NCBI GenBank assembly: GCA_001662425.1
Contig: BDDC01000225.1
Span: forward strand, 695-64,694
Direction of reading: 5' to 3'
Source of the DNA: Chlamydomonas sphaeroides
Taxonomy: Eukaryota > Chlorophyta > Chlorophyceae > Chlamydomonadales > Chlamydomonadaceae
DNA: 64,000 bases
Part shown: positions 25,228-36,200 of the stretch, piece after piece
Layout of the letters: every line of letters starts with the position of its first letter
How positions within the stretch are numbered: the first letter of the stretch is position 1
Notes under the pieces: generated by a model
Database searches by the model: none
The model's input: the letters and a program-made list of their open reading frames with translations, nothing else
Told to the model about the DNA's origin: nothing
Translations under genes and position numbers: made by a program

Positions 25228-25798
25228 CGCGGCGACGCGCTCCTGCCGCTCAGCTCCAGCGTCGTAGCTGCCACATCATCAAGGTATTCGGGAGCTCGGC
25301 GACTCCCTCGGGGGCGGTATCGTCGACCCTCCCTTGCCGCCTGCTCCTCCGCCTCTGACAACGCTAAACGGTGATATACAACGCTTTGGTAAACTGCTGA
25401 GAAGTTCTGCGCGTGATAGACGCGACCTTCGATACTGCGTTAAACAGTCTCTGCACAGTACGCATATATATGCAACCTAGAACACGAGACAGATGCAGAA
25501 CACTAGACTGTACGCGGGGTCAGCACAGGGCGGTGGTTTGCCTTCACCATCATGAAGAAATCGAGGAGCCGCGGAACTGCAACACAAGCGTACTCGAGAC
25601 AGACGCCAGCGCACGCGCACATGGCACACAGTTTCAATCACCGACTACAGCGAGACTGTTGGCCGTGTCTGGACTTAGTCTAGGTTGACCATGCCGCGCG
25701 GTCGCTCGCCAGCGACAGGGCCAATGCCCTGTAGCTGTGCCGCATACTTTTAACAGTAGATGCCAGGCTAGGACGCAGCACGTCACTACCGCACGGTC
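25228..25798. promoter_or_regulatory. Divergent promoter region of channel and calpain genes
   Basis: This 571-bp spacer separates the start codons of the minus-strand channel gene and the plus-strand calpain gene. It is AT-richer than its flanks. It contains the perfect palindrome GCATATATATGC at 25462-25473, a plausible TATA element readable on either strand, roughly 235 bp from the channel ATG and 325 bp from the calpain ATG. No coding segment is supported. Confidence 0.45.
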
Positions 25799-28700
25799 AT
25801 GCCACCAAGACCCGACCCGGGCTCCCCCTCGGGGGCGGGCTGCTGCAGCAAGCAGCGCAGGGAGACCTGGATCTGGGTGGGCAAGGTAGGGATGGTCAGT
25901 AAAGCGGCTGGCGCTGGTCGTTGGAAGAGCGGCGCGCCAGGAATAACTGGTGAACAGGCTCGCTGGTACAGCCCTTCGCCGTCCACCAGGCGTCACCCGT
26001 CCATCAGGGCCTGCTCCCCCTACCTCGGCCTCTACGCCCCAGCCGCCCGGCGTCAGCGCCAGTCCCGCCCTGGCCCCGGCCCCCCTACCCGCCCCGCCTC
26101 TCACCCCGCAGTGTCTCTTCTGGCCAATCATCCTCGTGTACATGGCCGTACACATCTACGTCTTTGGCTGCTTCTTCACATACGCCAAACGCCTCAGCCG
26201 GGGACTTCTCTGCGGGTGAGCACCCAGGTGCCAGCCACAAAGGCCGCCCCCCACGGCGACAGCCCGAGCGCCAGCGCTCGCGCCCCTCACTCCCATACAC
26301 CCGCCCGCCGGTCCTTGCCTCACCCCAGGCTCTGCGTCTGCTGCCAGTGTACCTACAAGGTGGGCCGTGCAGCACAAGGCCTGGATGCGAGGGCCCGACC
26401 CCGAGCAGCAGGGCGCCGCCGTGGACGCTTGGAGGCTCCAGGAGCACGCCGGAGCAAGGACGGGAGGGGCCCATGTACGCGCAGCTGCAGCTGCCTAGGT
26501 ACCAGCGTCCAGCGGCACAGCGCCCAGAACGCCAGTTCGAGGACACAGCGCAATGAGTAGCGCGGGGCGCCCCGGCTCGGGGCACAGGTGCGGGCTGGTC
26601 CGGTGCAGTGCGTCACTCAAGCCGCCAGCACACGCCTCTCCCCTGCTGCGCACCGCCCCGGCCACCGCCAACCGGCGCCTGCGCTGCTGCGGCTGTCGCG
26701 TCCCGCCGCCGCGCGCTCGCAGGACAAGAAGTTCCCACACAACCACGTCGCGCTGGGCGCCTGGAAGGACAAGTCGCCGGCGGAGATCGAGGCCGAGGTG
26801 CAGTGGTGCGTGGCCAGGCTGGGCGCTGGGCACACACGGCAGCCAGGGCCGCGGCCTCGCCTGGCTCCACTCCTGCCCGCTCGCCCTCGTGACCACCGGC
26901 CTGTCACGGCGCCGTGGTCGTGTCGGCGCAGCCGCGGCAGTCGATCAGCGCCGGGCGCTCCTTGGGCGCCCAGCGGCGCAGCCGCGGCATGCACCTGTAC
27001 GCCTCCACGAACCGGCCGCTCATGCTCTCAACCGCTCCCCTGCAGGCGGCGCATAGCGGACATCGTCGCGGCCGGCAGCAAGACGGGCGCCAAGCTGTTC
27101 TCGGGTGTGTGTCATGGGTGCAGCGCGCGGGCCTGTGTCGTGCTCCAGCCGGCGGCAGCGGGTGCGGCCTCAGGCCCCAGCCACGTGGTCAGCCGGCCAT
27201 GCTCGTGGGCGATGTGCCGCAACGGTACCGCCGCGCCGCGCCTTGTGCCGCAGGGGAGATCGAGCCGGCGGACATCTGCCAGGGCTCCCTCGGCGACTGC
27301 TGGTGGGCCGCCGGGCCGGTACCAACATGCTCAGCTGCACACATAACAGCCGTGCTAGGCTGCCCTGCGGCTGCTGCAGCATGGCTGCGATCGGCCGGCC
27401 CGCCCGGTTGTCCAGGCTCAGGGGCCGCTGCGCTCGTGCCTCCTTCCTTCACACACGTGCCGCGCGGGTCGTGCTGACTATGTGTTACCTAATTCTGAAC
27501 GCATGGTGTGAGCGCGCCGTTCCCGATGTGCCGGCCCCTGGCCGCAGGCTCATGTCGGCGCTGGCGTGCATGGCCAACCAGGATGGGGCCATACAGCAGG
27601 TGTGGCGGCGTTCCGAATAGGCAAGGTGTGGCGGCTGCGCCCGTTGGGCCAGCCAATCCGGGTCAGCGCCTCTCGAGCCCACGTGCACGCGGCCCCAGTG
27701 GGATTGGCCGTAGGCCAAGACAGCGACCCCAGGAGCCCGCCGCAGCCGCTTTACGCCTTCTGGGCGCTGGTGCGCTGCGCTGGTTCTTCCGCGCAGGTCT
27801 TCCTGACGGCAGAGTACACGCAGTACGGCAAGGTGTGTCGGTACCAGCCGCCGTACGCTGGTGTGGCGTTTTACCTGAAGCGCAGCACGCGTCGACGCGA
27901 CACGGGCGTTAATCATGCAATACGGGACCCGTGCCGTGCCGCACCGCAGTACCGGATAAAGCTGTGGGACGCGCCGCACGAAAAGTGGGTTACTGTGGTG
28001 GTCGACGACTGGATACCGTGCGGCCGCGACGGCCAGCCGCTGTTCGCCAAGCCCAACGGCGACGAGGCTTGGGTGCTGCTGCTGGAGAAGGCGATGGCCA
28101 AGGTGCGGCCGCCCCATGGGGTGTGTTGTGCGCGCTGTACCTTGGCTGGGGTGGGGAGACACAGAGAGGCATGAGTACCCCGGGGCTCCGCGGGTAATCA
28201 GCACGGTAGCGTTGGATGCCGGGGCCCTTGGGGGGCCGCTAGCCGAAGCCGGGCGGCAGCCAGCGCCCACCTGCCGCCAGCGCCGCCCCGTGGGTGTGCT
28301 GTGTGACGGTGTGGGGAATGCCAGGGGCCGGGCGGGTCATCATGGCTCCCCGCTGCTGCGGCCGTGCACATGCCCGCCGTTCGGCAAAGGTGCAGACCCT
28401 CGGGGGGCCGGCCAGCTCACGCCTTGCGTCTTGTGCCCCGTGCCCCTGCCGCCGCAGTTCAAGGTGCGTGCGCTGCAGCTGCGGGGCGCGGCGAGGCGAG
28501 GCGCTGGAGCGCTCGCGTTTCATGGACTGTGCGGTTGCGCGGAGGCCGCGAGCTGGCGCGAGATTAACCGTGCGTGTGCCCTGGCGCAGGGCTCGTACGC
28601 CGCCCTGGACGGCGGCACGACGATGTGGGCCCTGGGTAAGCCCCTGATTGCCGGCCGGCCTGTCGTGCTGCTGGGTCTGGTAGATTGGCGACGCTGGGGA

Positions 28701-31700
28701 CGAGCGGAGTCGGCGCGCGTGCTTGGTGGTTGGCGCGTTCGCCTCGCGCGCTGCTGCAGCGGCCAGTCGTAACACGTGTCGGCGGCGCCCTGACAGCCTC
28801 CAGTAACAAGCTGCGCGGCGGCGTGCTGGTCCTCACGGGCGCCATTGGTGTCTTGTGGTGTGCCCGCAGAGTGCCTGACGGGCGATCCGTGCTACCAGGT
28901 GCAGTTGGATGAGAAGGTGAGCACTGCGGCAGCGCAGGGCCGAAGCTGCTGCCCTGGCCGGCAGCGCAGGGCCGAAGCTGCTGCCCTGGCCGGCAGCGCG
29001 GCTGGCCTGGTGTGAAGCTGTGGCGCCGATCGGCGAGGCGCTGCCGCACACAGCAGCGAGCCGGTACAGGCAACGACATGACAAACACACGCACCATAAC
29101 ACAGAAACAAGCCGGTACAAGCAACAGAGAGCCAAGGCTGGGGCACCGGCGGCCCAGGGGCGGGCGACTCGCAAACGCGCCCGCGCGCCTCCGCCTGCTG
29201 TGTCTTTTCATTCCCGAGCCCCATCGTCACGTCACGTGATTGTCCTGCCCGAGCCCAACCCCCCGGCCATGGGGTGCCCCCCAACCCACCCCCTGTCGCA
29301 CGGCTGCGGCTCGGCAGACCGGCAAGTGGACGCAGTACAAGCTGGTGCACAGGTGGGCGCGGCCAAGGGCCTTTGCGACCGGCCTTCCCCCAGCCCGAGG
29401 TACCGAGCACAGGGCCACGCGCGTGCGCGTCAGGGCCATGAAGGCGCTCGTCCGCAGCGCCCGGCTCGGCCCTCGCTGTCACCCCCTGCAGGCAGCAGCC
29501 GGGGGGCACCTACAGCACGGGGCTGTCGCACCGGCCCACGGAGGACCTGGTGCTGGACTGCGAGGAGATGTTCAACGTGAGGCGGGGCGCATGGGGGCGG
29601 CCCGGCGCCATGCCTCACATCCTTGCGTACATGTGTGCGAGGCAGCGAGGACCCACACCTCCGCACGCAAGCTTTTGTTTTTTACAAACAATGTGCGACA
29701 GGCAGGGCGACTGGTGCGGTGGCAACGCACTGAAACCTTCTGTCAGCTGGCCGGCAGGGCAGCGGTCCCCGGGCCCCCGCCCCGGCTGCGCTGGCGGCGA
29801 TAGGGGCGGGCTTGCAAGGACGTGCACGCGTGCCTGCCTTCCGCCGCCCCCGCAGACGCTGCTGTACAGCTGCCGCAAGCGCTGCTTCATCGCGGCATCC
29901 AGCGGCAGCGGCAACGACAAGCAGGACGTGAGCGCGCTGCCACGTTGAGGTGTCATGCGCCATCACGCATGCCGCTGCAAGTGCCAGCTCGAGCCCCGTC
30001 GCTTTCTGCGCCGGTCGCCAACCCACCAGCCCGCATCCGTGAGAGTGAGTGAGCTGCGTCCCTGCGTCTCCGTGATGTCCCTCAGATCAACGGCATCGTG
30101 CAGGGGCATGCCTACACCATATGCAACGTCAAGCTGGTGGACCGGTACCAGCTGGTGCAGGTGGGGGCCTTTCGTTTTGTTGATGACACCCACAGGGGAG
30201 TGTACTCGGTACCATGCGTTATGGCACTGCAACAAACTTCAGCGTGCATTCCGCTTAGCAGGCTGTGGCGACGGCTTGGGGCTGGAAGCGATGCGCCAGC
30301 AGCCAAGTGCGCTGACGCACGCGACGCTGCCGGTGTGGGAACGGCTGCGATGGTGCCAGCCTGGGCACCAGGGAGGCCCGCGCGATACCCGCTTCCACCT
30401 GGCAGCTTCTGACTTAGCCGGCCGAGAGCCGTGTCGCAGCTACCGCGTACCGCCGACGAGACGAGCGCCGGTGCGTGCAGTACCGGCGCTGAAAGCAGCG
30501 CTCAGAGCCTCTGCGCACTGCCGCACCCGCCTGCTGCCGTGGCCGCAGCTGCGCAACCCGTGGGGCACGTTCGAGTGGCAGGGCGCGTGGAGCGACAAGA
30601 GCCCGCTGTGGGACCAGAACCCCAAGGTGCGGCTTGGGCGGCGAGCGCCGCCCCACACTGTCGCATGCAGCCGAGAGCGCACGGCACTGAATGCCACAAC
30701 ACGTTGCTTGCGTTGCCCGTGTAAGACCAGCGCCGACCGCCCACCGCGCCGCGCCCCTGCTGGCGCAGGTCAAGCGCGCGCTGGACTTCACGCCCACCAA
30801 CGACGGCACCTTTTGGATGGAGTGGGGCGACTTCATGAAGTAAGCCGGGATGCGTCATCCGGGGTGCGTCGTGACGCAGCAGCAGCCTCCTGGGCGTCCA
30901 GCAAGGTGTTGGCAAGCCGCTGTAGCATGCAGTCTCCACTCAACACGCCCATCGCTGGCTGCGCCGCGCCTATCACTGTGGCCAAACAGGTAGCCACGCT
31001 CCCACGACCTCGCGTTCAGCGCACACCCAGCTTGTCCTGCCCGTAGCCTAAATGCAAGATTGATCTGAACCCGATATGTATCCGGCTTACTGTGTTCCCA
31101 CCGCCGCACACCCTCCCACCGCCGCGCAGGTACTACAAGAACGTCGACGTCTGCGCCAGGTGCGTTGCCGTCACCACCGCGTGCATGCATGCGGGCTCGA
31201 TGAAGGGGAAGCAAGTGCACGATTGCATGGCCGCCATCCTAAGCCCATGCGCCGCGTGTACGGCACCGCCCCGGCCGCACGTTGCTGCAGCTAGCTCCCG
31301 CGGCTCAGCGCAATCCGGTCGGCTCCTGCGCCCTCTCCTGCGCCCTCTCCTGCGTGCGGCAGGTCCACGGGCTTTGAGGACATAGCGCTGGACATCCACG
31401 AGGAGCACCTGTGGTGTGGGCCCACCTGGGGCTGCATAGAGGGCTGCTTCAGGTGCGTGCGGCGGAGCAGGAGTGGCGCCGGGGCTGGGGACGCGAAGGC
31501 GCGGAGCGGCTGGAGCTCTGGCAGAGACACCTGGCAGCGCGCCAAGGCATTGCCGCCCCCGGGCGCGGCGCGTGCCCGTGGATGCGCCCGGTCGCGTGGG
31601 CTGGTGCTGCTGGTGCTGGCATCAGCGGTGTGTGGCAGCAGTGTTGGTGCCAGTGCCTCTCCGCCCGCCGATGGCGCCCAAGAGCATGCATGCCACCCTC

Positions 31701-31814
31701 CGCGACCACGGCCCCCGCAGGTACTGGCTCTGCTGCCTGGGCCTCCGCGCGCTCTTCTTCAACCGCAAGGCCAAGAACGTGGAGAAGGCGCCCACGGGCT
31801 GCTGCGCCTGCTGA
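25799..31814 (+). CDS. Membrane-anchored calpain-type cysteine protease
   Basis: A protein of about 460 residues in 21 predicted exons: 25799-25885, 26112-26215, 26329-26359, 26723-26805, 27046-27104, 27254-27302, 27548-27599, 27797-27832, 27950-28102, 28458-28463, 28590-28635, 28870-28916, 29318-29352, 29492-29576, 29856-29927, 30086-30160, 30549-30626, 30769-30839, 31130-31159, 31363-31452, 31721-31814. All phases agree. The calpain (C2 family) protease core is complete: catalytic Cys137 in CQGSLGDCW, His323 in GIVQGHAY, Asn343 in LRNPWGTFEW, plus VTVVVDDWIPC and LLEKAMAK. An N-terminal hydrophobic helix (about 31-52) follows a GCCSK motif, and the C-terminus is cysteine-rich (YWLCCLGL, TGCCAC). 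I see no EF-hand (PEF) domain. This suggests membrane tethering, possibly with palmitoylation (inference). It cleaves proteins at limited sites; substrates are unknown. The head-to-head neighbour is the channel gene, and a copy of the last exon lies at 7388-7585. Confidence 0.9.
28929..28992. repeat. 32-bp tandem duplication in calpain intron
   Basis: Two copies of a 32-bp unit beginning GCAGCGCAGGGCCGAAGCTG lie just after the 28870-28916 exon of the calpain gene. Confidence 0.85.
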
Positions 31815-33237
31815 GCGCGGCCGCTGCTGCCGCTTGAGGCTGACCCAGCTGCCTGGGGCTTTGGGGTATTGGGGCTGGCAAGGGACCGCTCGCTGGGCTG
31901 GTGGATGCGCGAGGCTCGGGGCTTGGCAACGAAAGGAAAGCGCACACAACGAATGGCTGCTCGCAAGTATGTCAGAACGGCTCGTGGATTGAATGTGGCG
32001 CTATAGGCGCCAACGTAAACGCACCGGTGTGGTGTGCTGCGCAGCGCTGGCGGCCACGGCTGTCCGTTCGTTTGCTCAGCCGATGGACGCATGCACGAAC
32101 GCAGCGCATGCGCGCCCCGGTGCACGCTGCGGTGGCCGCCTGGAAGCTGTCAAGCCGCGGCCTCGCGCATAGGTTGGGGCGTGTAGCTCAGGGGAGCTCC
32201 CCTGGTGTAGCTTGTGTGTCTTGGAGAGCGGGCGCGGATGCAGGCTGCGTACCGCTGCCGATCAGAGCCCATCGGCAGCGGCATGTGCCCTCGTGAAATG
32301 TATGTGAATGTACGTGTGTTGGCCGGGTTCTGCCGGGTGCTTGCGGTGTTGGTCGGGCTATGTGCCTTGGTGCTCAACTCAAGACCTTCCGGCTTTTTAA
32401 ATGATATGGGAGGAATTACAGCTCAACTGGGCAGGGATACCAGCCCCAACCGGACCGAACGTCCCCCCATGCAACGTACCTCAACATGCCACGCGCCGCC
32501 ATGGTGCCCTGCCAAGTTGCCCGCCCCCGTACGCCCCACATCTCAGCTTCCTACCAGCGTGCCGACCGCACGGCAGCGCCGCAGCGAGCAGCCTGCGGCC
32601 CTGCGAAGTCATGCCCAGGCGCTCCTCGTCGCGCCTAACAAGGAACAACACGCACCCCACGGTTGCGTTCATTCCTGCAAAGATGGGATGTAGCCCTGTT
32701 CGCACACAACATTCGTCACTGGCGTCACCGTTCCTCAGCATAACGTACAGACCTGCAGGTGTCTGTTCACGCGCCCCCTGCGTCCGTGCTCATCAGCAGC
32801 CCTTGCTGTCAGCGCAACCGCACCACCACAACACAACAACCACAACAGCATGCCAGCACGACACAACACAACACAACACAACAGAACACAGCTCAACACA
32901 GCTCAACACAAGAACACGACATGAAGTATTGTTCGTGCGCACGGGGCGCTGTGGCCAACCTACCGGCACCATCCACACCCACACCAGCCCATCCGCCCAT
33001 CATATTCCATGTTCCCCGTCTACTACTACCCTGCCGGCACCTCGTCCGGTCAGCCCCCCTGCCCGCCCATGGCTCCGAGCTGCGCCGCTGCGTCGAGCGC
33101 TGCGACGCGCCCGCTTGCCAACGCCCCGCTAGCGCCTCCCCCCGTGCGGCCTGGCCTGCCCCTAGCACCGCTAGCGCCTCATCCCGTGCGGCCTGGCCTG
33201 CCCCTTGCACAGCTAGCGCCTCGCGCCTCAGCACTGC
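31815..33237. other. Convergent 3' spacer between calpain and ankyrin genes
   Basis: Both flanking genes end here. No conserved coding segment is seen. The first 110 bp are the calpain 3' UTR shared with the copy at 7388-7585. A CACAA/ACACAAC simple repeat lies at about 32820-32915, and an imperfect tandem repeat of about 45 bp with GCTAGCGCCTC and GTGCGGCCTGGCCTGCCCC lies at about 33125-33232. An open frame at 33009-33350 (+) runs through the latter repeat and is not supported. Confidence 0.5.
32820..32915. repeat. Simple repeat (CAACA/ACACAAC)n
   Basis: An A/C-only tract with recurring CAACACAAC units, low GC against the background. It is intergenic. Confidence 0.85.
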
Positions 33238-36200
33238 TCAGTAGCCGCCGCCCGTGGCGCCCAGACGGGCCGAGCGCTGCGTGGAGTCAAGGTGCCACTG
33301 CCCTACCGGCCCCTCGTCGGGGAACTCATCTGGCGAGCCCTGCACCGTGAGGTCCTTGGTGGACAGCAGGTGCCACTGCCCCGGCTGTGGCTCGGCCGGG
33401 AAGCCATCCGGCCCTCCTCCGCCCGCAGCAGCGGACCGCTGCGAAGCCCCCAGGTGCCACTGCCCCGCCGGCTCTTCGTCCGGAAACGCGCCGCCGGGCC
33501 CGCCCGCAGCCGCAGCGGACCGCTGCGAAGCCCCCAGGTGCCACTGCCCCGGAGGCTCTTCGTCCGGAAACGTGCCGCCGGGTCCGCCCGCCGCCGCGGC
33601 GGACCGCTGCGAAGCCCCCAGGTGCCACTGCCCGGCCGGCGGCTCATCCGGAAACGTGCCACCGGGTCCGCCCGCCGCCGCGGCGGACCGCTGCGAAGCC
33701 CCCAGGTGCCACTGACCGGCCGGCTCTTCGTCCGGAAACGTGCCGCCGGGTCCGCCCGCCGCCGCGGCGGACCGCTGCGAAGCCCCCAGGTGCCACTGCC
33801 CGGCCGGCGGCTCATCCGGAAAAGCGCCGTCCTGCCGCCCTCCCGCCGCCGCTGCCGAGCGCTGCGATGCCCCTAGGTCCCACTGCCCCTCGGCGCCCGC
33901 CCCTGGCCACGGCTGCGGGCCCCCGGCGGCGCCCGACTGCCGCAGCTGCACAGTGCCCGTCAGCACCTCGTCAACGCCATCGTCAACGCCCGCCCCAAGG
34001 CCATGCTTGTACTCCCCGTACTGCTCCCGGTCCTCAGAGCCGCCGCCGCTCGGCCAGCGCTGCTGCTGCGAGTGCCGCGACCGCGACCGCAGCGACTGCC
34101 GGCGCGGGTCCAGCTCCAACTCCTGCTCGTCCTCGCCATCCTGCTCCTGCTCATGCGCCTGCTCGCCATCCTGGTCCTGCTCCCGGCTCCAGCGCTGCCC
34201 TGCCGCAGGCCGTGCCGAGCCCGCGCTCCGCCAGGTCTCGCCCGCCGGATCGCCGCCGGGCGCCACCGGCCCCGACCTCGACCCGGGCCGGCTCGAGGCC
34301 GCGGGTTCGTGCCGCGCCTGCGGCCCCCCCTCCCAACCCTGCCACGGCTCCTGTTGCGGCCAACCGCCCGCGGAGCTGCCAGCCGCCGCCGGCCCACCCC
34401 GTGTGGACGCCAACCCGCCTGACGCCTCGCTCCGCGGACCCGGCCCGTGTTGTGCCTGCACTGCCTCCGGCCCGGGACCGGGCCCCTGCTCTTGCTCCAA
34501 CCCCTCGGCCGCGGCCGCGGCCGCGCCCTCGGCGCCGGGCGGCGACCGCCGCTGCCGCCGCGCCTGCTCCTGCACGCCACGCTGCTCGCGCCACGCCACG
34601 TCCTCCTGCTGCCAGTGCTGCCACTGCTGCTTCCAGGCAGCCTCCTTGGCGGCGCGCCCGCTGGGGCCGTCCGGCTCGGACGGCGGCGGCGCACCCGGTC
34701 CCAGCTGTGTCCCCCAGCCGCCTCCCGGCCCGACCTGCAGGGGGTGGGCTGCTCCTGTCGAGCCGCTTTCACATGTGTGCATATGCATGCTTGCTTGCCA
34801 CATGAGGACAATGTTTCACATAGGCTACCGCATCAAAAGGTGTCTATGAGTGATGCGGTGATGCAGTGACGCAGCAACGCACCTGCACCTCGCTGACTGC
34901 ATCGTCCGCCACGAGGTGCCTGACACGCGCCATTCCCGACAGAGCCTGCGGGCGGGGGCGCAAAAGGGACACGGCAGCACGGGGGCGGTCACACAGCGGC
35001 CAGCTCCCACCGCTTCGCTGCGGCCCACTACCCCGACCACGCAGCCCACAGTAGACTCCCGTGCTCATACATCGTCACCCTGGCGCCAGGCTGAGCCGGC
35101 CCCCCGTGGGGTGGGTGCGGCTGCTGCGTGTGGCTCCTTGGGCAGGGCGCCGGCGCCGGCGCTGGCGCCGCCGCCTGGGCCCTGGCAGCGCGCCGCCGCC
35201 CATGCCATCGGAACACAGCGCCGCCGCTGGGCTTGCCGCGATGCCCAACCCCAGCCCCACAACCCCACGCTTGGCTTGCGCCACCCCGGCCGTGTGCCCC
35301 TGTGCGGACAGCAATCCGACCTACACTAGCCGTACGACACTGGCTGTACGATACCTGTGCGGCGCGTGCACCCACCTCGGCCGTGTCTCGGTGTGTGGCC
35401 AGGTACGCCAGCCGCCGCGGCACCCTGCCGTGGTTGTCGGGCGCCAGCAGCGAGGCGCCGGCAGCCACCAGGTGCCGACACAGCGCCGTGTTGCCCGCCT
35501 CGGCAGCGATGCCCAGCGGCGTTCGGCCCCTGCGGTGGGTCAGGGAGGGTGGGCAAGGGAGCAGGCCGTGTGCCCAGTCTCTCAAGGAAACTAACAGAGT
35601 AACGCGCACGCGAGTGTGTACTGGCGGGGCTCGTGGTAGAGGTTCACCTCTGCGACCGCACCCAGCTGCGGTCGGCCCCTGGGGGCACGCGTCAGGGCGG
35701 TCAGGCCAAGCACGGCCGCGACCAGCGTGGCGGTTGGGAGCGGCGGGAGCTTCAGAGGGGGTGCCGGTGCCGGAGCGGGCAGCGTGCATAGCTGGCGTGT
35801 GTACCTGGCGTCCCGTGGGTCGATCCGCGCGCCGTGCTGCAGCAGCACGTCCACCGCGGCACCGGCGCCGCCTCGCACCGCCGCGAACATGGGGTTGACG
35901 GCGCCGTCAGCCATGATGTCGCGCAGGCCTGCGGCAGCAGAGCGAGCGGCGGTGCGGGAATGCGCGGCTCGGATACGTGGGACCAGAGCGGGGCGAGGCC
36001 GGGGCAGCGGGGCATGCCGGGTTTGATCGCACTGCAGCCGCCACGGCTCACTGCACCTCAGCCCCTCAACCCCTACAAGCTGAAACCCGTGATAACTTCT
36101 CAAGGCTTGAGAGCCACGCGCACCGATGCCGGCCCTAATCTCGTGCACCCCTGGACATACCCCAGCCCCAACACCGGGGCCCCCCAAGCCGCGCACGCAC

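Noticed and set aside
33387..34849. Two long plus-strand open frames opposite the ankyrin last exon
   Set aside because: They are antisense shadows of the 84-bp repeat and Gln/Glu-rich coding exon on the minus strand; the period divisible by three keeps all frames open.
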